64,000 bases of DNA from Dorea sp. AM10-31 (lineage in GTDB: Bacteria; Bacillota; Clostridia; Lachnospirales; Lachnospiraceae): assembly GCF_003435815.1 (NCBI RefSeq), contig NZ_QTUV01000005.1, positions 139,808-203,807 of the forward strand, in the 5' to 3' direction. Of the stretch, positions 25,312-35,211 are shown piece by piece. The position numbers and the translations under genes are program-made. Position 1 is the stretch's first letter, and each line of letters opens with the position of its first letter. Below the pieces are notes generated by a model. It did not search any database, had not been told where the DNA came from, and was given only the letters and a program-made list of their open reading frames with translations.

Positions 25312-25467
25312 TTATACGCTAACTTTTTCTTTCTTCTTTTCCACTTCCTTTTCTTTATTCTTGGTACACTTTTTCTCTTCCGCTATTCCGTTTATCAGAA
25401 ACCATATTCCCTGCCCCAATAATACAAAAGGTAATAACATCTGTGCAAAATTTGTTACATCCACCAT
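25312..25467 (-). CDS. 51-residue single-TM protein with Lys-rich tail
   Basis: A short gene with a GGAGAG ribosome site 8 bp before ATG. The product begins MVDVTNFAQMLLPFVLLGQG, has one TM helix (about 8-28), then a lysine/glutamate-rich tail (KNKEKEVEKKKEK). It lies between the LRR-CAP gene and the giant adhesin gene. It resembles the other small membrane proteins of this locus in plan, not clearly in sequence. Function unknown. Confidence 0.6.
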   Translation of the reverse strand: MVDVTNFAQMLLPFVLLGQGIWFLINGIAEEKKCTKNKEKEVEKKKEKVSV

Positions 25468-25591
25468 TTTTCATTCTCTCCTTTGTTCCTTATTTTGGTA
25501 AAATATGCTCGTTTTCAATCGTTTTTCTAATTTATAATGTCTCCCAAATGTGTTTTTTTATCCTCTGAATGATACTTTTAGCTGAACATAG

Positions 25592-25653
25592 AAAAAGCGG
25601 GGTATAAAATCTATTTGAATAGCTTAGACTTTATACCTCGCTTTTATTTTTTT
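25592..25653 (-). terminator. Terminator after LRR-CAP gene
   Basis: A long stem AAGCGAGGTATAAA-GTCTA pairs with TAGA-TTTTATACCCCGCTT, flanked by A and T runs, so it can act in both directions. It lies 19 bp beyond the stop. Confidence 0.8.
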
Positions 25654-25671
25654 GTCTCTCTTATCTGCTTC

Positions 25672-28137
25672 TTATCTGATCTTTTTCACTGCTGAAAACG
25701 AACCGTATATTTTCTTATTTCCTGATTTCTTTAATGCACGCACTTTGTAAGAACCATTCTTCGGCGCATTTTTATACTTGTAAGATGTCTTACCTGTCGT
25801 TGTTACTTTCACCCATTTTTTATTCTTGTAATGATAAATTTCATAAGCAGTTGCGCCTTTCACTTTCTTCCACTGCAGCAGAACTGTTTTGGAAGAACGT
25901 CTGCATTTTCCCCAGCTTACTTTTGCAAGAGAAGATCCTTTGACCGTTACTGTAAATGTCTTTGCAAGAGACGGCGCGGCTTGCGGCGCTACTTTAATCT
26001 TTGTCTTACCTGCTTTCAATCCGGTTACTTTTCCGGACGCTGACACTTTACATACGGACGGTGTATATACCGTATATTTCATTCCGCCTGCAACAAGCGG
26101 CACATTTACAAAGCTGTTAAATATACTGTAAGAAATGCTTCTGGACGTTCCTTTCTTCATGCTGAAAGAATATAGCGGATTGATATAAAACAGATTTCCG
26201 TCCTGCTCTTTCGTTACCTCTACGTTTACATTTGCACTCTTATTCTTATAAGAAGAAGCCGATGCTTTCTGCACTGTGGTCGTTGAAAAATTCTGTACCC
26301 AGTAATGCACGCCGTTTACGACAACTGCACCCACGCCGATTCCCGTATAAGCAGACGTAAGAATATTTTTCTTATGTCCCTGCGAATTCATCCATGAAGT
26401 CATGGCGCTCTTGCTGCTTGTCTGTCCGGCAGCAATATTCTCGCCCAGCATAATATAACCCTGTTTGCTGTCATAACAAACCGTATTGAAATCTCTTCCT
26501 GACGGACGTGTATGGGAAAATGCAATCGCAAGTTCCGCTGCACGAAGCATAGAGCCCTTAATCATCCGCTTATCCATCGTAAGCGTCTTAAGTCCTCTCT
26601 TGCTTCTCTCACTGTTTACTCTTTTTACAACATCAAATGCTGCACTGTAATCATATTTCACCTTGACCGGCAGTTTTTCCATCTTCATATAAGAGCCATC
26701 ATCCATCTTTGCCAGGCCACTTATTCCGGTCATCACTGTGCCTGCCGGAAATGCTTCCGGTCCGATATAAGTGACAGAGGACGGAATCTTTACCTTTTTA
26801 ATTCCGGTTCCGTAAAATGCTACCCGGTTAATCTTTTCCAGCGCTGATGGGAATGTCACTGATGTCAGTTTTCCACAATTTAAAAATGCCTGAAATGCGA
26901 TCTCTTTTAATTTCTTTGGAAATATTATTTTTTCCAATGCAGAACATTCTCCGAAACATCCATTTAAAATCTGAGTCACATTGTCCGGAATTGTAATCTG
27001 CTGTAAAGATGTACAATATGCAAATGCCAGACTATCCAGTGTGTTTAATGTACTGCCAAGCGATACTTCTGTTAAAGAACTGCATTTATAAAACATTCTA
27101 TAGGAAAGGCTCTTAATTCCTTTTCCAATCGTCACCGACTGAAGTTCCGTGCAGTCTTCACACAGATATAATCCAAGACTTGTTATGGAACCAGGCAAAT
27201 TCAACGTTTTTATTTTTGCTCCGGCAAAAGCACCTTCATTAATCGCACTGACCGTCTTTGGAATTAGAATTTCGGAGACATTCGCATTGTTAAATGCATT
27301 TTCTCCGATCGTTTTTACGGAACCCGGGATTTGATAGGATTCAGCCTGTCTTCCCATCGGATATAGAACTAACGTTGTCTTCTTCGCCTCAAATAATACA
27401 CCTTCTGAAGCACTGTATTTCGCATTTCCGGCTGCTACCTGAAATCCCTGTAATCCACTACATCCATAAAATGCAAGTGATGATATATAGTTTACAGATG
27501 CCGGAAATGTCATCTGCGTCAATGCACAATTCTGGAATGCATAATCTCCGATCTGTTGCAGCTTTTTAGGAAGTACTAAATCAGCAAATGCACTGCAATC
27601 GGCAAATGCTGCTCTCGACAGTGTCGTCAATGCCCCCGGTAATTCTGCACTTGTCAGTTCGCTACATCTGTAAAATGCCGCTTCCCCGATTTTCTTCAAT
27701 GTTGACGGAAAATCAACTTCTGTCAAATTTGAGAAATTAGCAAACGCCTGTGTACCAATCTCTGTAATTCCATCCTGTAAAATAATTTTACGAGCCTTAT
27801 TTTTATAAGCGCTCAGCGGATAACTGGTGTCATAATTCCCGACAACTTTTCCTGTTCCGCTGACTGTCAGCGTCTGCGTGGTGTCATCCCAGTCATATGT
27901 CATGGAATCTACACTTGCTACCCGCGCACGAACACCGGCAGCCTTGTTTTTCTTATCCTTCAACACATATTTTCCCGGTTTTTCTGTCTGTTTTCCGTTC
28001 TGATCCTTTGCAGAATCCTGCAACGTCACACTCTTACTCTCCGCGCTGTCAGCAGCTGCCACATTCACCGGCGCAAATACCGTGGACACCGCCACCGCAA
28101 ACGCCAGGAGTACACCTTCTAATCGTTTCTTTTTCAT
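25672..28137 (-). CDS. Secreted BspA-type LRR protein with CAP domain
   Basis: An 821-residue secreted protein. A signal peptide (about 1-28) leads into a run of BspA-type (LRR_5) leucine-rich repeats from about 110 to 480, with the repeated pattern AFxxCSxLTxVxLPxxLxxI. A CAP/SCP domain follows (about 495-625), with the recognisable AFSHTRPSG, GENIA and HKKNILTSAYTGIGVG motifs. A Big_2-like domain (VSASGKVTGLKAGKTKIKV) and a fibronectin-III-like C-terminal module complete it. No sortase motif or C-terminal TM is visible. BspA-LRR proteins often bind host matrix, and CAP domains are found in many secreted bacterial proteins of uncertain role. Start follows GGAGGAG. Confidence 0.88.
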   Translation of the reverse strand: MKKKRLEGVLLAFAVAVSTVFAPVNVAAADSAESKSVTLQDSAKDQNGKQTEKPGKYVLKDKKNKAAGVRARVASVDSMTYDWDDTTQTLTVSGTGKVVGNYDTSYPLSAYKNKARKIILQDGITEIGTQAFANFSNLTEVDFPSTLKKIGEAAFYRCSELTSAELPGALTTLSRAAFADCSAFADLVLPKKLQQIGDYAFQNCALTQMTFPASVNYISSLAFYGCSGLQGFQVAAGNAKYSASEGVLFEAKKTTLVLYPMGRQAESYQIPGSVKTIGENAFNNANVSEILIPKTVSAINEGAFAGAKIKTLNLPGSITSLGLYLCEDCTELQSVTIGKGIKSLSYRMFYKCSSLTEVSLGSTLNTLDSLAFAYCTSLQQITIPDNVTQILNGCFGECSALEKIIFPKKLKEIAFQAFLNCGKLTSVTFPSALEKINRVAFYGTGIKKVKIPSSVTYIGPEAFPAGTVMTGISGLAKMDDGSYMKMEKLPVKVKYDYSAAFDVVKRVNSERSKRGLKTLTMDKRMIKGSMLRAAELAIAFSHTRPSGRDFNTVCYDSKQGYIMLGENIAAGQTSSKSAMTSWMNSQGHKKNILTSAYTGIGVGAVVVNGVHYWVQNFSTTTVQKASASSYKNKSANVNVEVTKEQDGNLFYINPLYSFSMKKGTSRSISYSIFNSFVNVPLVAGGMKYTVYTPSVCKVSASGKVTGLKAGKTKIKVAPQAAPSLAKTFTVTVKGSSLAKVSWGKCRRSSKTVLLQWKKVKGATAYEIYHYKNKKWVKVTTTGKTSYKYKNAPKNGSYKVRALKKSGNKKIYGSFSAVKKIR

Positions 28138-28236
28138 TTGCTCTCCTCCATCCTACTGCAGTGTATTTATAGATAACCTTTTATTATGAACTGTCCCTTC
28201 TATTAATTTCATTATTTTCTTTACTGCATACATCTA

Positions 28237-28857
28237 TTATACAATCCCGGACTCAAACATCCCAAGCTCTGCTATCAGATACTCCGCGAATTCCGCATGT
28301 CCTTCCTCAGACAAATGCACACCGTCATATAGAAGCGGCAGCTCCCATTTGCCACAATCTATGCACCTGATGCCAAGCTGCTCTGCTAATGCCCCGTACA
28401 ATTCGCCAATCTTCCGTGATTCTGTCACAATCCGGTCATCCGAAACCCACGAGCCACGCTTCATCATCGGCGGGACAAGCAGACATAATTCTATCTTTCC
28501 CTCACTTACTTCCGGCGTTTCCTGTAATCTTTCCAGAAAATGCTTCATTTTCTCTGCGGTCTTTTCTGCCGATGGTTCTGCCGCATTCAGGATATCATTC
28601 GTCCCAAGCATAAGAAACAACCATATCGGTGCAGCTTTTTTCGCCCAGGATTTGATCTGTTTGCAAATAAAATCCATCTGTCCTGTCATCTCCGGAATAC
28701 ATCTTCCGCAGATCCCATGATTTTTCACTTTGTATTCTGTTCTGCCATCCAGGATTCCCGTCCATCTTATCTCTTTCGGAAATCTTCCTTCTGTACCCAT
28801 GCGGGAATCATACCCGAACGTATTCGAATCTCCGTAACAAATGATCGTTCCTGCCAT
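28237..28857 (-). CDS. SGNH/GDSL-family hydrolase
   Basis: About 206 residues. The GDSL-type serine block ICYGDSNTFGYDSR lies at the very N-terminus, the GTND block (LMLGTNDIL) near residue 90, and the catalytic DGVHLSEEGH block near the C-terminus, so Ser, Gly, Asn, His and Asp are all present. It is an esterase/arylesterase-like enzyme without a signal peptide. Starts at 28881, 28869 and 28857 are possible; 28857 is preferred because GGAG lies 6 bp upstream and it begins directly after the stop of the WYL regulator gene, implying translational coupling. Substrate unknown. Confidence 0.85.
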   Translation of the reverse strand: MAGTIICYGDSNTFGYDSRMGTEGRFPKEIRWTGILDGRTEYKVKNHGICGRCIPEMTGQMDFICKQIKSWAKKAAPIWLFLMLGTNDILNAAEPSAEKTAEKMKHFLERLQETPEVSEGKIELCLLVPPMMKRGSWVSDDRIVTESRKIGELYGALAEQLGIRCIDCGKWELPLLYDGVHLSEEGHAEFAEYLIAELGMFESGIV

Positions 28858-28858
28858 C

Positions 28859-29851
28859 TTATTCTCCATACTGCTCCACAAGCCTCTTAATCTCCTGCTT
28901 CATCTGTCCTGCCACTTCATCCGGTCCGATGATCTTAATACCCTCGCCAAGCGAGATTACCCAGCCAAGGAACTGCCTGCTGACATGCACCTGTACTTTC
29001 ACAGAGAAATGCTCCTTATCCACCGGCACCATCATAATATCCTTGCCAAAACGGTCAATCATAACGCCCGCCAGATGATTTTCCACCAGCATTTTCACAT
29101 CCTGCTCTTTTCCACCGTACATCCCGAAGCTCTTCTTCGCATAATCTGCCATGTCCAGCTTCTTAAAGTGATCTCTGCCCTCCCGACGCTCATCTATCAT
29201 CCGAAGATTCAGCATCTTATCCACCCGGTAATGCTTGATCATCTGCGCATCTGAATCATAACCAACCAGATAATAGTTCTCATCATCCCAGGACAGACCC
29301 CACGGACTGATACGATAATATGCTCCACCATGGCGCAGTTCCATTTCCTTCTTCACATTCCACTGGAAATATTGAAAACAGATCTTTTTATTTTCGGAAA
29401 TCGCATTATGGATCTCGTCTACAGTATAATAGATACTCTCATTCATCGTCTTGATCCGTCCCGAGACATATACCTGCCTCTGCAATTTCATGGCATCGTA
29501 TCTGCTGACAAACGTCTCCAGTTTGCGAATCAGATCATTCGTCTTTCTTGCGGTAATAAACTTGGAAGACTGGATTGCATCCACCAGAAGCTTCAGCTCC
29601 GGCATCTCAAATGGGCGGTTCACCACATGATAGTGATAACGGTTTCCGACCTGTTCTCCCTCCACATCGATCCCAAATGTCTCCAGATCCCTGAGATCCG
29701 TGTAAATACTCTTACGCTCCGCAGTGATATCGTATTCTTTCAGTGCCTCCATAATCTCCGGCATTGTAATATAATGCTCTTCGTCTGTCCGCTCCAGCAT
29801 GATCTGCGCCAGACGATAGAGTTTGAATTTCTGATTCGTTCCTTTTGGCAT
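28859..29851 (-). CDS. WYL-domain transcriptional regulator
   Basis: A 330-residue HTH plus WYL protein. The N-terminal winged helix (about 1-70, with KRSIYTDLRDL-like text as RKSIYTDLRDLE) binds DNA; the central WYL domain includes YRISPWGLSWDDENYYLVGYD (about 175-200), and the C-terminal WCX segment has LGWVISLGEGIKI. Such regulators sense ligands or nucleic acids and control stress, defence or metabolic genes. It is tightly coupled to the downstream SGNH hydrolase gene, which may be its target or an unrelated operon partner. Confidence 0.9.
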   Translation of the reverse strand: MPKGTNQKFKLYRLAQIMLERTDEEHYITMPEIMEALKEYDITAERKSIYTDLRDLETFGIDVEGEQVGNRYHYHVVNRPFEMPELKLLVDAIQSSKFITARKTNDLIRKLETFVSRYDAMKLQRQVYVSGRIKTMNESIYYTVDEIHNAISENKKICFQYFQWNVKKEMELRHGGAYYRISPWGLSWDDENYYLVGYDSDAQMIKHYRVDKMLNLRMIDERREGRDHFKKLDMADYAKKSFGMYGGKEQDVKMLVENHLAGVMIDRFGKDIMMVPVDKEHFSVKVQVHVSRQFLGWVISLGEGIKIIGPDEVAGQMKQEIKRLVEQYGE

Positions 29852-29898
29852 TGCGTTCTCTCCCTTGCTTCTACACGTTTCCCACTTTTTCTACTGCC

Positions 29899-31707
29899 CT
29901 ATCTCTTATACATCCAGTTCTGGAAATCGCTCTTCCGTCTCGCATAATGCTCCGCTTTCTTCTCATACATCCGCTGGTCTGCGAGCTTCGCAATTTCACG
30001 GACAGACTCCCACTGCCGTTCATCACTCCAGACTGCTCCGCAGGAGACACTCATATGTGGCACTGTGTCACCGGACCAGTTATCCACAAGCAAATCAAAA
30101 TTCTGCTTAATAATCCCAAACTGTTCCTCATCTGTAAACAGGATTGTGACAAATTCATCGCCGCCGACACGGTAGACTTTTCCATAATCATCAAAGCTCT
30201 GTTTCATGCAGCCTGCAACACCGCAGAGCAACTCATCTCCGGCGGCATGTCCCAGCCGGTCATTGACCGCTTTCAGACCATTTACATCCGCAGTCAGATA
30301 AAGGAACTTCTTATCTGCTGTCAGTTCCTTTATATCCTGCTCATAGGCACGCCGGTTATAGCATCTTGTCAGCTCGTCTGTAGTGGATGACCGGAGCAGC
30401 TGCTCTTCTTTCCGTTTTTCATATTCAATACTTCGCACCGCAAATATTACACTCACCGGACGTTGTTCTTCATCCTGCTGAATCGCAATAAACGACGCTT
30501 GGAACCAGCCAAGCGTTGTTCCTATAAAATCTCCGGATATATATTTCTCTCCTTCCATTCGTTCAGGAAGTGTATGCAGATCTACAAATTCTCCTGCTGC
30601 CTCCCGGTACTCTTCTGCGGTTCTATTTTCCAGAAGCGCACGCATACGCACATCTGCATCTTCATAATAACTTCCTTCTATATTTTCTTCACCGATTTCA
30701 GCTCCGCCATAACGCATGATCTTATTTTCCCTAAGTTTGATCACATACATACTGTGGTTGAGTCCTGCCATCGTTGCCAGCACTGCATACTGCTCTTCCT
30801 TTTCCCTGTTTATTCTCAATACTCTTGCGATCATAATCAGAAGTATAATCGTTGCAATAAGCAGATACAACATCACACTCAGCATTGCCACTGCATTACT
30901 TCCGTTAAGATGTGTCATATCGTATACCACTCCGACTGTATAGCCGTCGATATTCCGTGAAACACTTCTGCTCTTGCTGATTTTTAACTGTTTCAGTTTA
31001 TTGCCAATCTTTCTGGAATCCGTTGCACCATAGATCTTTCCGCTTTTTGTGTCTGCTACATAGATGTCGATTCCTTCATACACCGGCATATTGCTGACAA
31101 CGGATTTTATTTCATTTCGTTTCAGTTTTTCCAGAAGACGCACCGGCTCTACACCTACCTGGATCATACGGGTTCCTGCATCATTCCATGTGATCGCATA
31201 CATCATCTTCTTTCCTTCTGATGTATTCGGTGTCACATCCTGACACATCGTAAGCTTTTTATTTTTCAACATTGGTTTAAAATATGCGATCTGCTTGCCG
31301 GAGCTGAAATTATATCCGTAGTATTTCGGCACCGTTCCGCTGTAAACCTTACCGCTCTTATCAAACAGATGCACTTCATCGACAGACATCAGCTTCGCGA
31401 TCTTCTGTAGTTCCGGCACATCATGCTCTGTCTTCTCATTTGCATCCAGAATATATGCTACCGCCTTTGCCCGCACCATATAATCTTCCTTCAACGACTG
31501 GATCATCTCTTTTTCGTCATCTGTATTTCTCTCAATGATCCCTGCCACCTGATCCAGCAGAACTTCTGACGTATTCCTTATGTTCCGGTTATTTACATAA
31601 TCAAGAAGCCGGTCTTCCAGAAATAACGCCGATATAAGAATAAAAATAATCAGACAGACCACTTTCATCCATTTTCTTTTTTTCACTTGCTTTTTTCCAA
31701 ATCTCAT
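29899..31707 (-). CDS. Membrane diguanylate cyclase (GGDEF)
   Basis: A 602-residue sensor cyclase making cyclic di-GMP. A TM helix (about 15-32) is followed by an extracellular Cache/CHASE-like domain, a second TM (about 275-300), a PAS-like linker region and a C-terminal GGDEF domain. The active-site motif is intact (VGGDEF, about residue 520), with the DVNGLKAVNDRLGH substrate motif upstream. No EAL domain is present. It is monocistronic and faces the downstream WYL gene on the same strand, with a gap of 47 bp. Confidence 0.92.
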   Translation of the reverse strand: MRFGKKQVKKRKWMKVVCLIIFILISALFLEDRLLDYVNNRNIRNTSEVLLDQVAGIIERNTDDEKEMIQSLKEDYMVRAKAVAYILDANEKTEHDVPELQKIAKLMSVDEVHLFDKSGKVYSGTVPKYYGYNFSSGKQIAYFKPMLKNKKLTMCQDVTPNTSEGKKMMYAITWNDAGTRMIQVGVEPVRLLEKLKRNEIKSVVSNMPVYEGIDIYVADTKSGKIYGATDSRKIGNKLKQLKISKSRSVSRNIDGYTVGVVYDMTHLNGSNAVAMLSVMLYLLIATIILLIMIARVLRINREKEEQYAVLATMAGLNHSMYVIKLRENKIMRYGGAEIGEENIEGSYYEDADVRMRALLENRTAEEYREAAGEFVDLHTLPERMEGEKYISGDFIGTTLGWFQASFIAIQQDEEQRPVSVIFAVRSIEYEKRKEEQLLRSSTTDELTRCYNRRAYEQDIKELTADKKFLYLTADVNGLKAVNDRLGHAAGDELLCGVAGCMKQSFDDYGKVYRVGGDEFVTILFTDEEQFGIIKQNFDLLVDNWSGDTVPHMSVSCGAVWSDERQWESVREIAKLADQRMYEKKAEHYARRKSDFQNWMYKR

Positions 31708-31901
31708 ACTCTAACTTTCCATCCGTTATCTTTATTATCGGTCTTTTGTACATTTTACAATCACAGGTTCTTACATTCTCCATTGTCATAGCAAAAAGTA
31801 ATTAATCTTCACAAACTAAGTCACTTTTATTATAGCATAATTATTGTTATGGTCATAACAAAGATGGCAGATAATTTCTTGAATATCTTGCTAATATATA
31901 G

Positions 31902-31939
31902 AAACGAGGTCCTTTACTTTACGTAAAGAACCCCGCTTT
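31902..31939 (-). terminator. Terminator after aminopeptidase P gene
   Basis: AACGAGGT-CTTTAC pairs with GTAAAG-ACC-CGCTT. It is symmetric and lies about 50 bp past the aminopeptidase stop codon and upstream of the diguanylate cyclase. Confidence 0.6.
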
Positions 31940-31988
31940 GTTGAAAGATGTATAATGATTTATTCTAATTGTAATATGAAAAACTTTC

Positions 31989-33776
31989 TTAAATCGCTCT
32001 TGTATATTTCTTCAGCCATTCTCTTTCCTCTTCGTTAAGATGTGGCGCAATTTTTTCATATACCAGTGCATGATAATCATTCAGAAGACGTTTCTCTTCT
32101 TCAGACATCATGTCCGCTTTGATTCCGTCAAGATCCATTGGTACGTATGTGATTGTCTCAAAGCAGAGGAATTCTCCATATTCATTCTTCTTCCATTCTT
32201 TTACAAGAAGTTCATTTTCCAGACGGACTCCGTGGGAACCTTCAATATAAATTCCCGGCTCATCTGTAATAACAATTCCCGGTTCAAACTGGTGAGTATC
32301 ATTTTTGCGATATGCCCAGCGGAAATTTGTCGGTCCTTCATGGATATTTAGCAGGTAACCCATACCATGTCCGGTTCCATGATTAAAGTTCAATGCTCTA
32401 TCCCAGAACGGCTTTCTTGCCAGAATATCCAGATTCATTCCATTGCAGCCTTTTAACATTTTTGCGCTTGCAAGCTGGAGATTACTGATTGCTACCAGTG
32501 TAAAGTGCTCTTTCATAATATTCGGGATCTCACCTAATACATAGGTTCTTGTAATATCTGTAGATCCTTCGTAGAATCCAGCTCCTGTATCTGTTAAGAA
32601 TACATTTCCTTCTTTCAGCTCTACGTCTGTCTCTTTTGATGATGTGTAATGGCAAAGTGCTGCATGTTCTCCATATGCACTGATTGGTTCAAAACTTGGA
32701 CGGATGAAATTTCCCTGCTCTATACGCAATTCATCCAGCTTGTCAGATGCGCTCATCTCTGTAATCTTCATCTTACCTACATTTTCTTTTAACCATTTCA
32801 TAAAACGAACATGTGCAATGCTGTCTTTGATCTGTGCTTTACGGATATTTTCAATCTCTACCGGATTCTTAATTGCTTTAAAAAGAATCTCCGGATTGCG
32901 TGTGTCTACTTTTTTCATTTCTTCCGGAATGTTCTTATAAATTGCATAATTAGTCTTTGACGCATCCAGAAGTGCTGTATTTTCTATAGAAAGATGTTTC
33001 ATATCTTCATATATTGCATTATACGGATGAATTGTAACACCATCTTTTGCATAAATAGCTTTCATTTCATCAGATAATTTTCTCTCATCAATATATAATA
33101 ACATTTCATCCATTGTAATGACTGCATAAGACAATACCATTGGGAAGAAATCAATATCATTTCCACGCATGTTCAGAGTCCAGCAGATATCGTCCAGTGT
33201 TGTAAGAATATGTATATCTGCTCCTTCTTCTTTCATTACTTCACGGATTCTCTTTAATTTATCAGCTACGGATTCTCCTGCATATTTCTCCTCAAGAATA
33301 AATGCAGGCTCTTCAGAAAGTTTCGGGCGATCCTCCCAGAACTGATCTACCAGATCATATTCGTAAACAATTCCTCCGTTTTTCTTTCGAGCAATTGTCT
33401 CATATCCAAGACCTTCTCCCATAGATACAACACGTCCATCAAATCCGATCACACCATTTTCCGGCAGGTGTTCTTCTAAATATTCTTCGATAGTCGGAAC
33501 TCCCGGCTCACGCATTTTCATAAGCTCTACGGTTGTACCCTCCATCTGTTTTGCCGCCTGGATAAAATATCTTCCGTCTGTCCACATTCCTGCCCAGTCT
33601 TTTGAGATTACAGCTGTTCCTGCAGATCCGGAAAATCCAGTCATATATTTACGTGCCTTGAAATATTCTCCTACATACTCACTCTGATGAAAATCTGCAG
33701 TTGGAATTACATAAAAGTCAATTCCTTTTTCTTCCATTAATTTTCTGAGACAACTAAGTCTTTCTTTTACTCCCAT
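31989..33776 (-). CDS. Xaa-Pro aminopeptidase P (M24B)
   Basis: A 595-residue three-domain M24B metallopeptidase that removes N-terminal residues preceding proline. Length and arrangement resemble the long aminopeptidase P1 type, with two creatinase-like domains and a C-terminal catalytic pita-bread fold. Metal ligands are recognisable: FLTDTGAGFYEGSTDIT (Asp), NFNHGTGHGMGY (His), TDEPGIY and RLENELLV (Glu, Glu). It is downstream of a peptide transporter gene on the same strand, consistent with peptide uptake and cytoplasmic breakdown. Confidence 0.93.
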   Translation of the reverse strand: MGVKERLSCLRKLMEEKGIDFYVIPTADFHQSEYVGEYFKARKYMTGFSGSAGTAVISKDWAGMWTDGRYFIQAAKQMEGTTVELMKMREPGVPTIEEYLEEHLPENGVIGFDGRVVSMGEGLGYETIARKKNGGIVYEYDLVDQFWEDRPKLSEEPAFILEEKYAGESVADKLKRIREVMKEEGADIHILTTLDDICWTLNMRGNDIDFFPMVLSYAVITMDEMLLYIDERKLSDEMKAIYAKDGVTIHPYNAIYEDMKHLSIENTALLDASKTNYAIYKNIPEEMKKVDTRNPEILFKAIKNPVEIENIRKAQIKDSIAHVRFMKWLKENVGKMKITEMSASDKLDELRIEQGNFIRPSFEPISAYGEHAALCHYTSSKETDVELKEGNVFLTDTGAGFYEGSTDITRTYVLGEIPNIMKEHFTLVAISNLQLASAKMLKGCNGMNLDILARKPFWDRALNFNHGTGHGMGYLLNIHEGPTNFRWAYRKNDTHQFEPGIVITDEPGIYIEGSHGVRLENELLVKEWKKNEYGEFLCFETITYVPMDLDGIKADMMSEEEKRLLNDYHALVYEKIAPHLNEEEREWLKKYTRAI

Positions 33777-33804
33777 GAAACATACCTCTTTTCTGTTATA
33801 TTAC

Positions 33805-33841
33805 ATGAGCTATATAATTCTGCACGAAATATATAGCTCAT
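33805..33841 (-). other. Perfect 12-bp hairpin between peptide transporter and peptidase genes
   Basis: ATGAGCTATATA (33805-33816) and TATATAGCTCAT (33830-33841) form a perfect stem with a 13-nt loop in the 76-bp gap. It has no strong U tract on the minus strand, so it may be a partial terminator or processing signal. Confidence 0.55.
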
Positions 33842-33852
33842 AAAATTCATTA

Positions 33853-35211
33853 TTAATCTACTAACGCGGATAATCGTTTGTCTAACGCGATCATAATTGC
33901 TGCTGCCACAAAAGATACAACGGCAATTCCGATACATGCTGTCTTGAATGGAATATTTCCACCAAATAAGATTCCGTATACCGGACCGTAGCTCTTAGCT
34001 GCGATAAATGTTGCAAATCCCCACATAGACATCATCAGCGCCAGGTAACGGCTTGGGGAATATTTACTGATGAATGAATGTCCCAGTGGTGAGAAGAACA
34101 TCTCTCCAAGTGTCAGAAGGAATGCGAATACGATCAGCCATAATACGCTTGCTTTGTGTCCGCCTCTTGCAATATCAATTACTGCATAGAAGATGTATCC
34201 AAGTCCGATGATTGCAATTCCAAGTCCTGTCTTTCTGAACAGACTCATGTCTCCCTGCGGTCTTGCAGCCAGCTTTCTCCAGAGTGCTGCTGTCACAGGT
34301 CCTAAGATTACACAGAACATTGAGTTTGCTGCATCAAACCATGTAGATGGAACTTCATAGCCTGCAACTACCCAGTTCATGTTATCTGCCCAGTAATAAT
34401 ATACCGGAAGGTATCCAAGATACCAGAAGATCCAGAAAATAATGGAGAACAGAGATGCAATAAGGATCGCACCGATACGTTTTTTCTCAATCGTAGTAAG
34501 TGGCTCTTTTTTCGTCTCTTTTTTCTCTTCTACTGTTTTTTCTGCATCAATTGCAAGCTCTTCCTGTGTCTTTGTCTTCTTGAACGGACGTTTTCCAACA
34601 TCTCCGAGGAAACGCCAGCATACGAAGAAATACCAGCATGCTCCAAGGAACATGATCAGTGCTGCAATTTTAAAGCAAGGAGCAAATCCTAATACTCCGT
34701 CTTTTGCAAATACATCTTTGTAAAGAATACCTACAAGGAAAGTACCTATGAATGCACCGACATTTACAAGTGTGTAACGCATAGCGAACGCCGGGTCCAT
34801 CTGCTCTTTTTCAGTGATAACTCGTCCGATGATCGGTCCGTTTTTAAATAACGCAAGACCTAAACTTACAAGGAAGATCATGGCGTAAACACCAGTTGCT
34901 GTTGTTGCCACAGAACCCATGTAATATCCGACTCCGGCAATCATCATACCGACCGGTGTCGTATATTTTGCACCGATATAACGGTCAACTACGATTCCTC
35001 CGAATAACGGAAGCAGATAAGAAAATGCGGTCAAGTTCGACTGCATATTTGCTGCAACAGTGTCGGACAGTCCAAGTCCTCCTGTTGCTACGGTTGCTGT
35101 TGCGAAAATCAGGATCAGTGAACGTCCCAGATAGTAAGACAGACGCTCAAAGATCTCGGTTGCGGCACATGTCCAGAATGCCGTAGGAAATCCCTTTTTC
35201 TTTGTCTCCAT
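33853..35211 (-). CDS. POT-family peptide transporter
   Basis: A 452-residue MFS-fold membrane protein of the proton-dependent oligopeptide transporter family (PTR2). The N-terminal ERLSYYLGRSLIL segment corresponds to the ExxERFxYYG motif of POT transporters; GGIVVDRYIGAKYT follows TM2, and the C-terminal half has the FSPLGHSFISKYSPSR region. A cytoplasmic loop rich in Lys/Glu lies around 210-240. Proton-coupled di/tripeptide uptake is the expected role, matching the downstream aminopeptidase P. Confidence 0.88.
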   Translation of the reverse strand: METKKKGFPTAFWTCAATEIFERLSYYLGRSLILIFATATVATGGLGLSDTVAANMQSNLTAFSYLLPLFGGIVVDRYIGAKYTTPVGMMIAGVGYYMGSVATTATGVYAMIFLVSLGLALFKNGPIIGRVITEKEQMDPAFAMRYTLVNVGAFIGTFLVGILYKDVFAKDGVLGFAPCFKIAALIMFLGACWYFFVCWRFLGDVGKRPFKKTKTQEELAIDAEKTVEEKKETKKEPLTTIEKKRIGAILIASLFSIIFWIFWYLGYLPVYYYWADNMNWVVAGYEVPSTWFDAANSMFCVILGPVTAALWRKLAARPQGDMSLFRKTGLGIAIIGLGYIFYAVIDIARGGHKASVLWLIVFAFLLTLGEMFFSPLGHSFISKYSPSRYLALMMSMWGFATFIAAKSYGPVYGILFGGNIPFKTACIGIAVVSFVAAAIMIALDKRLSALVD

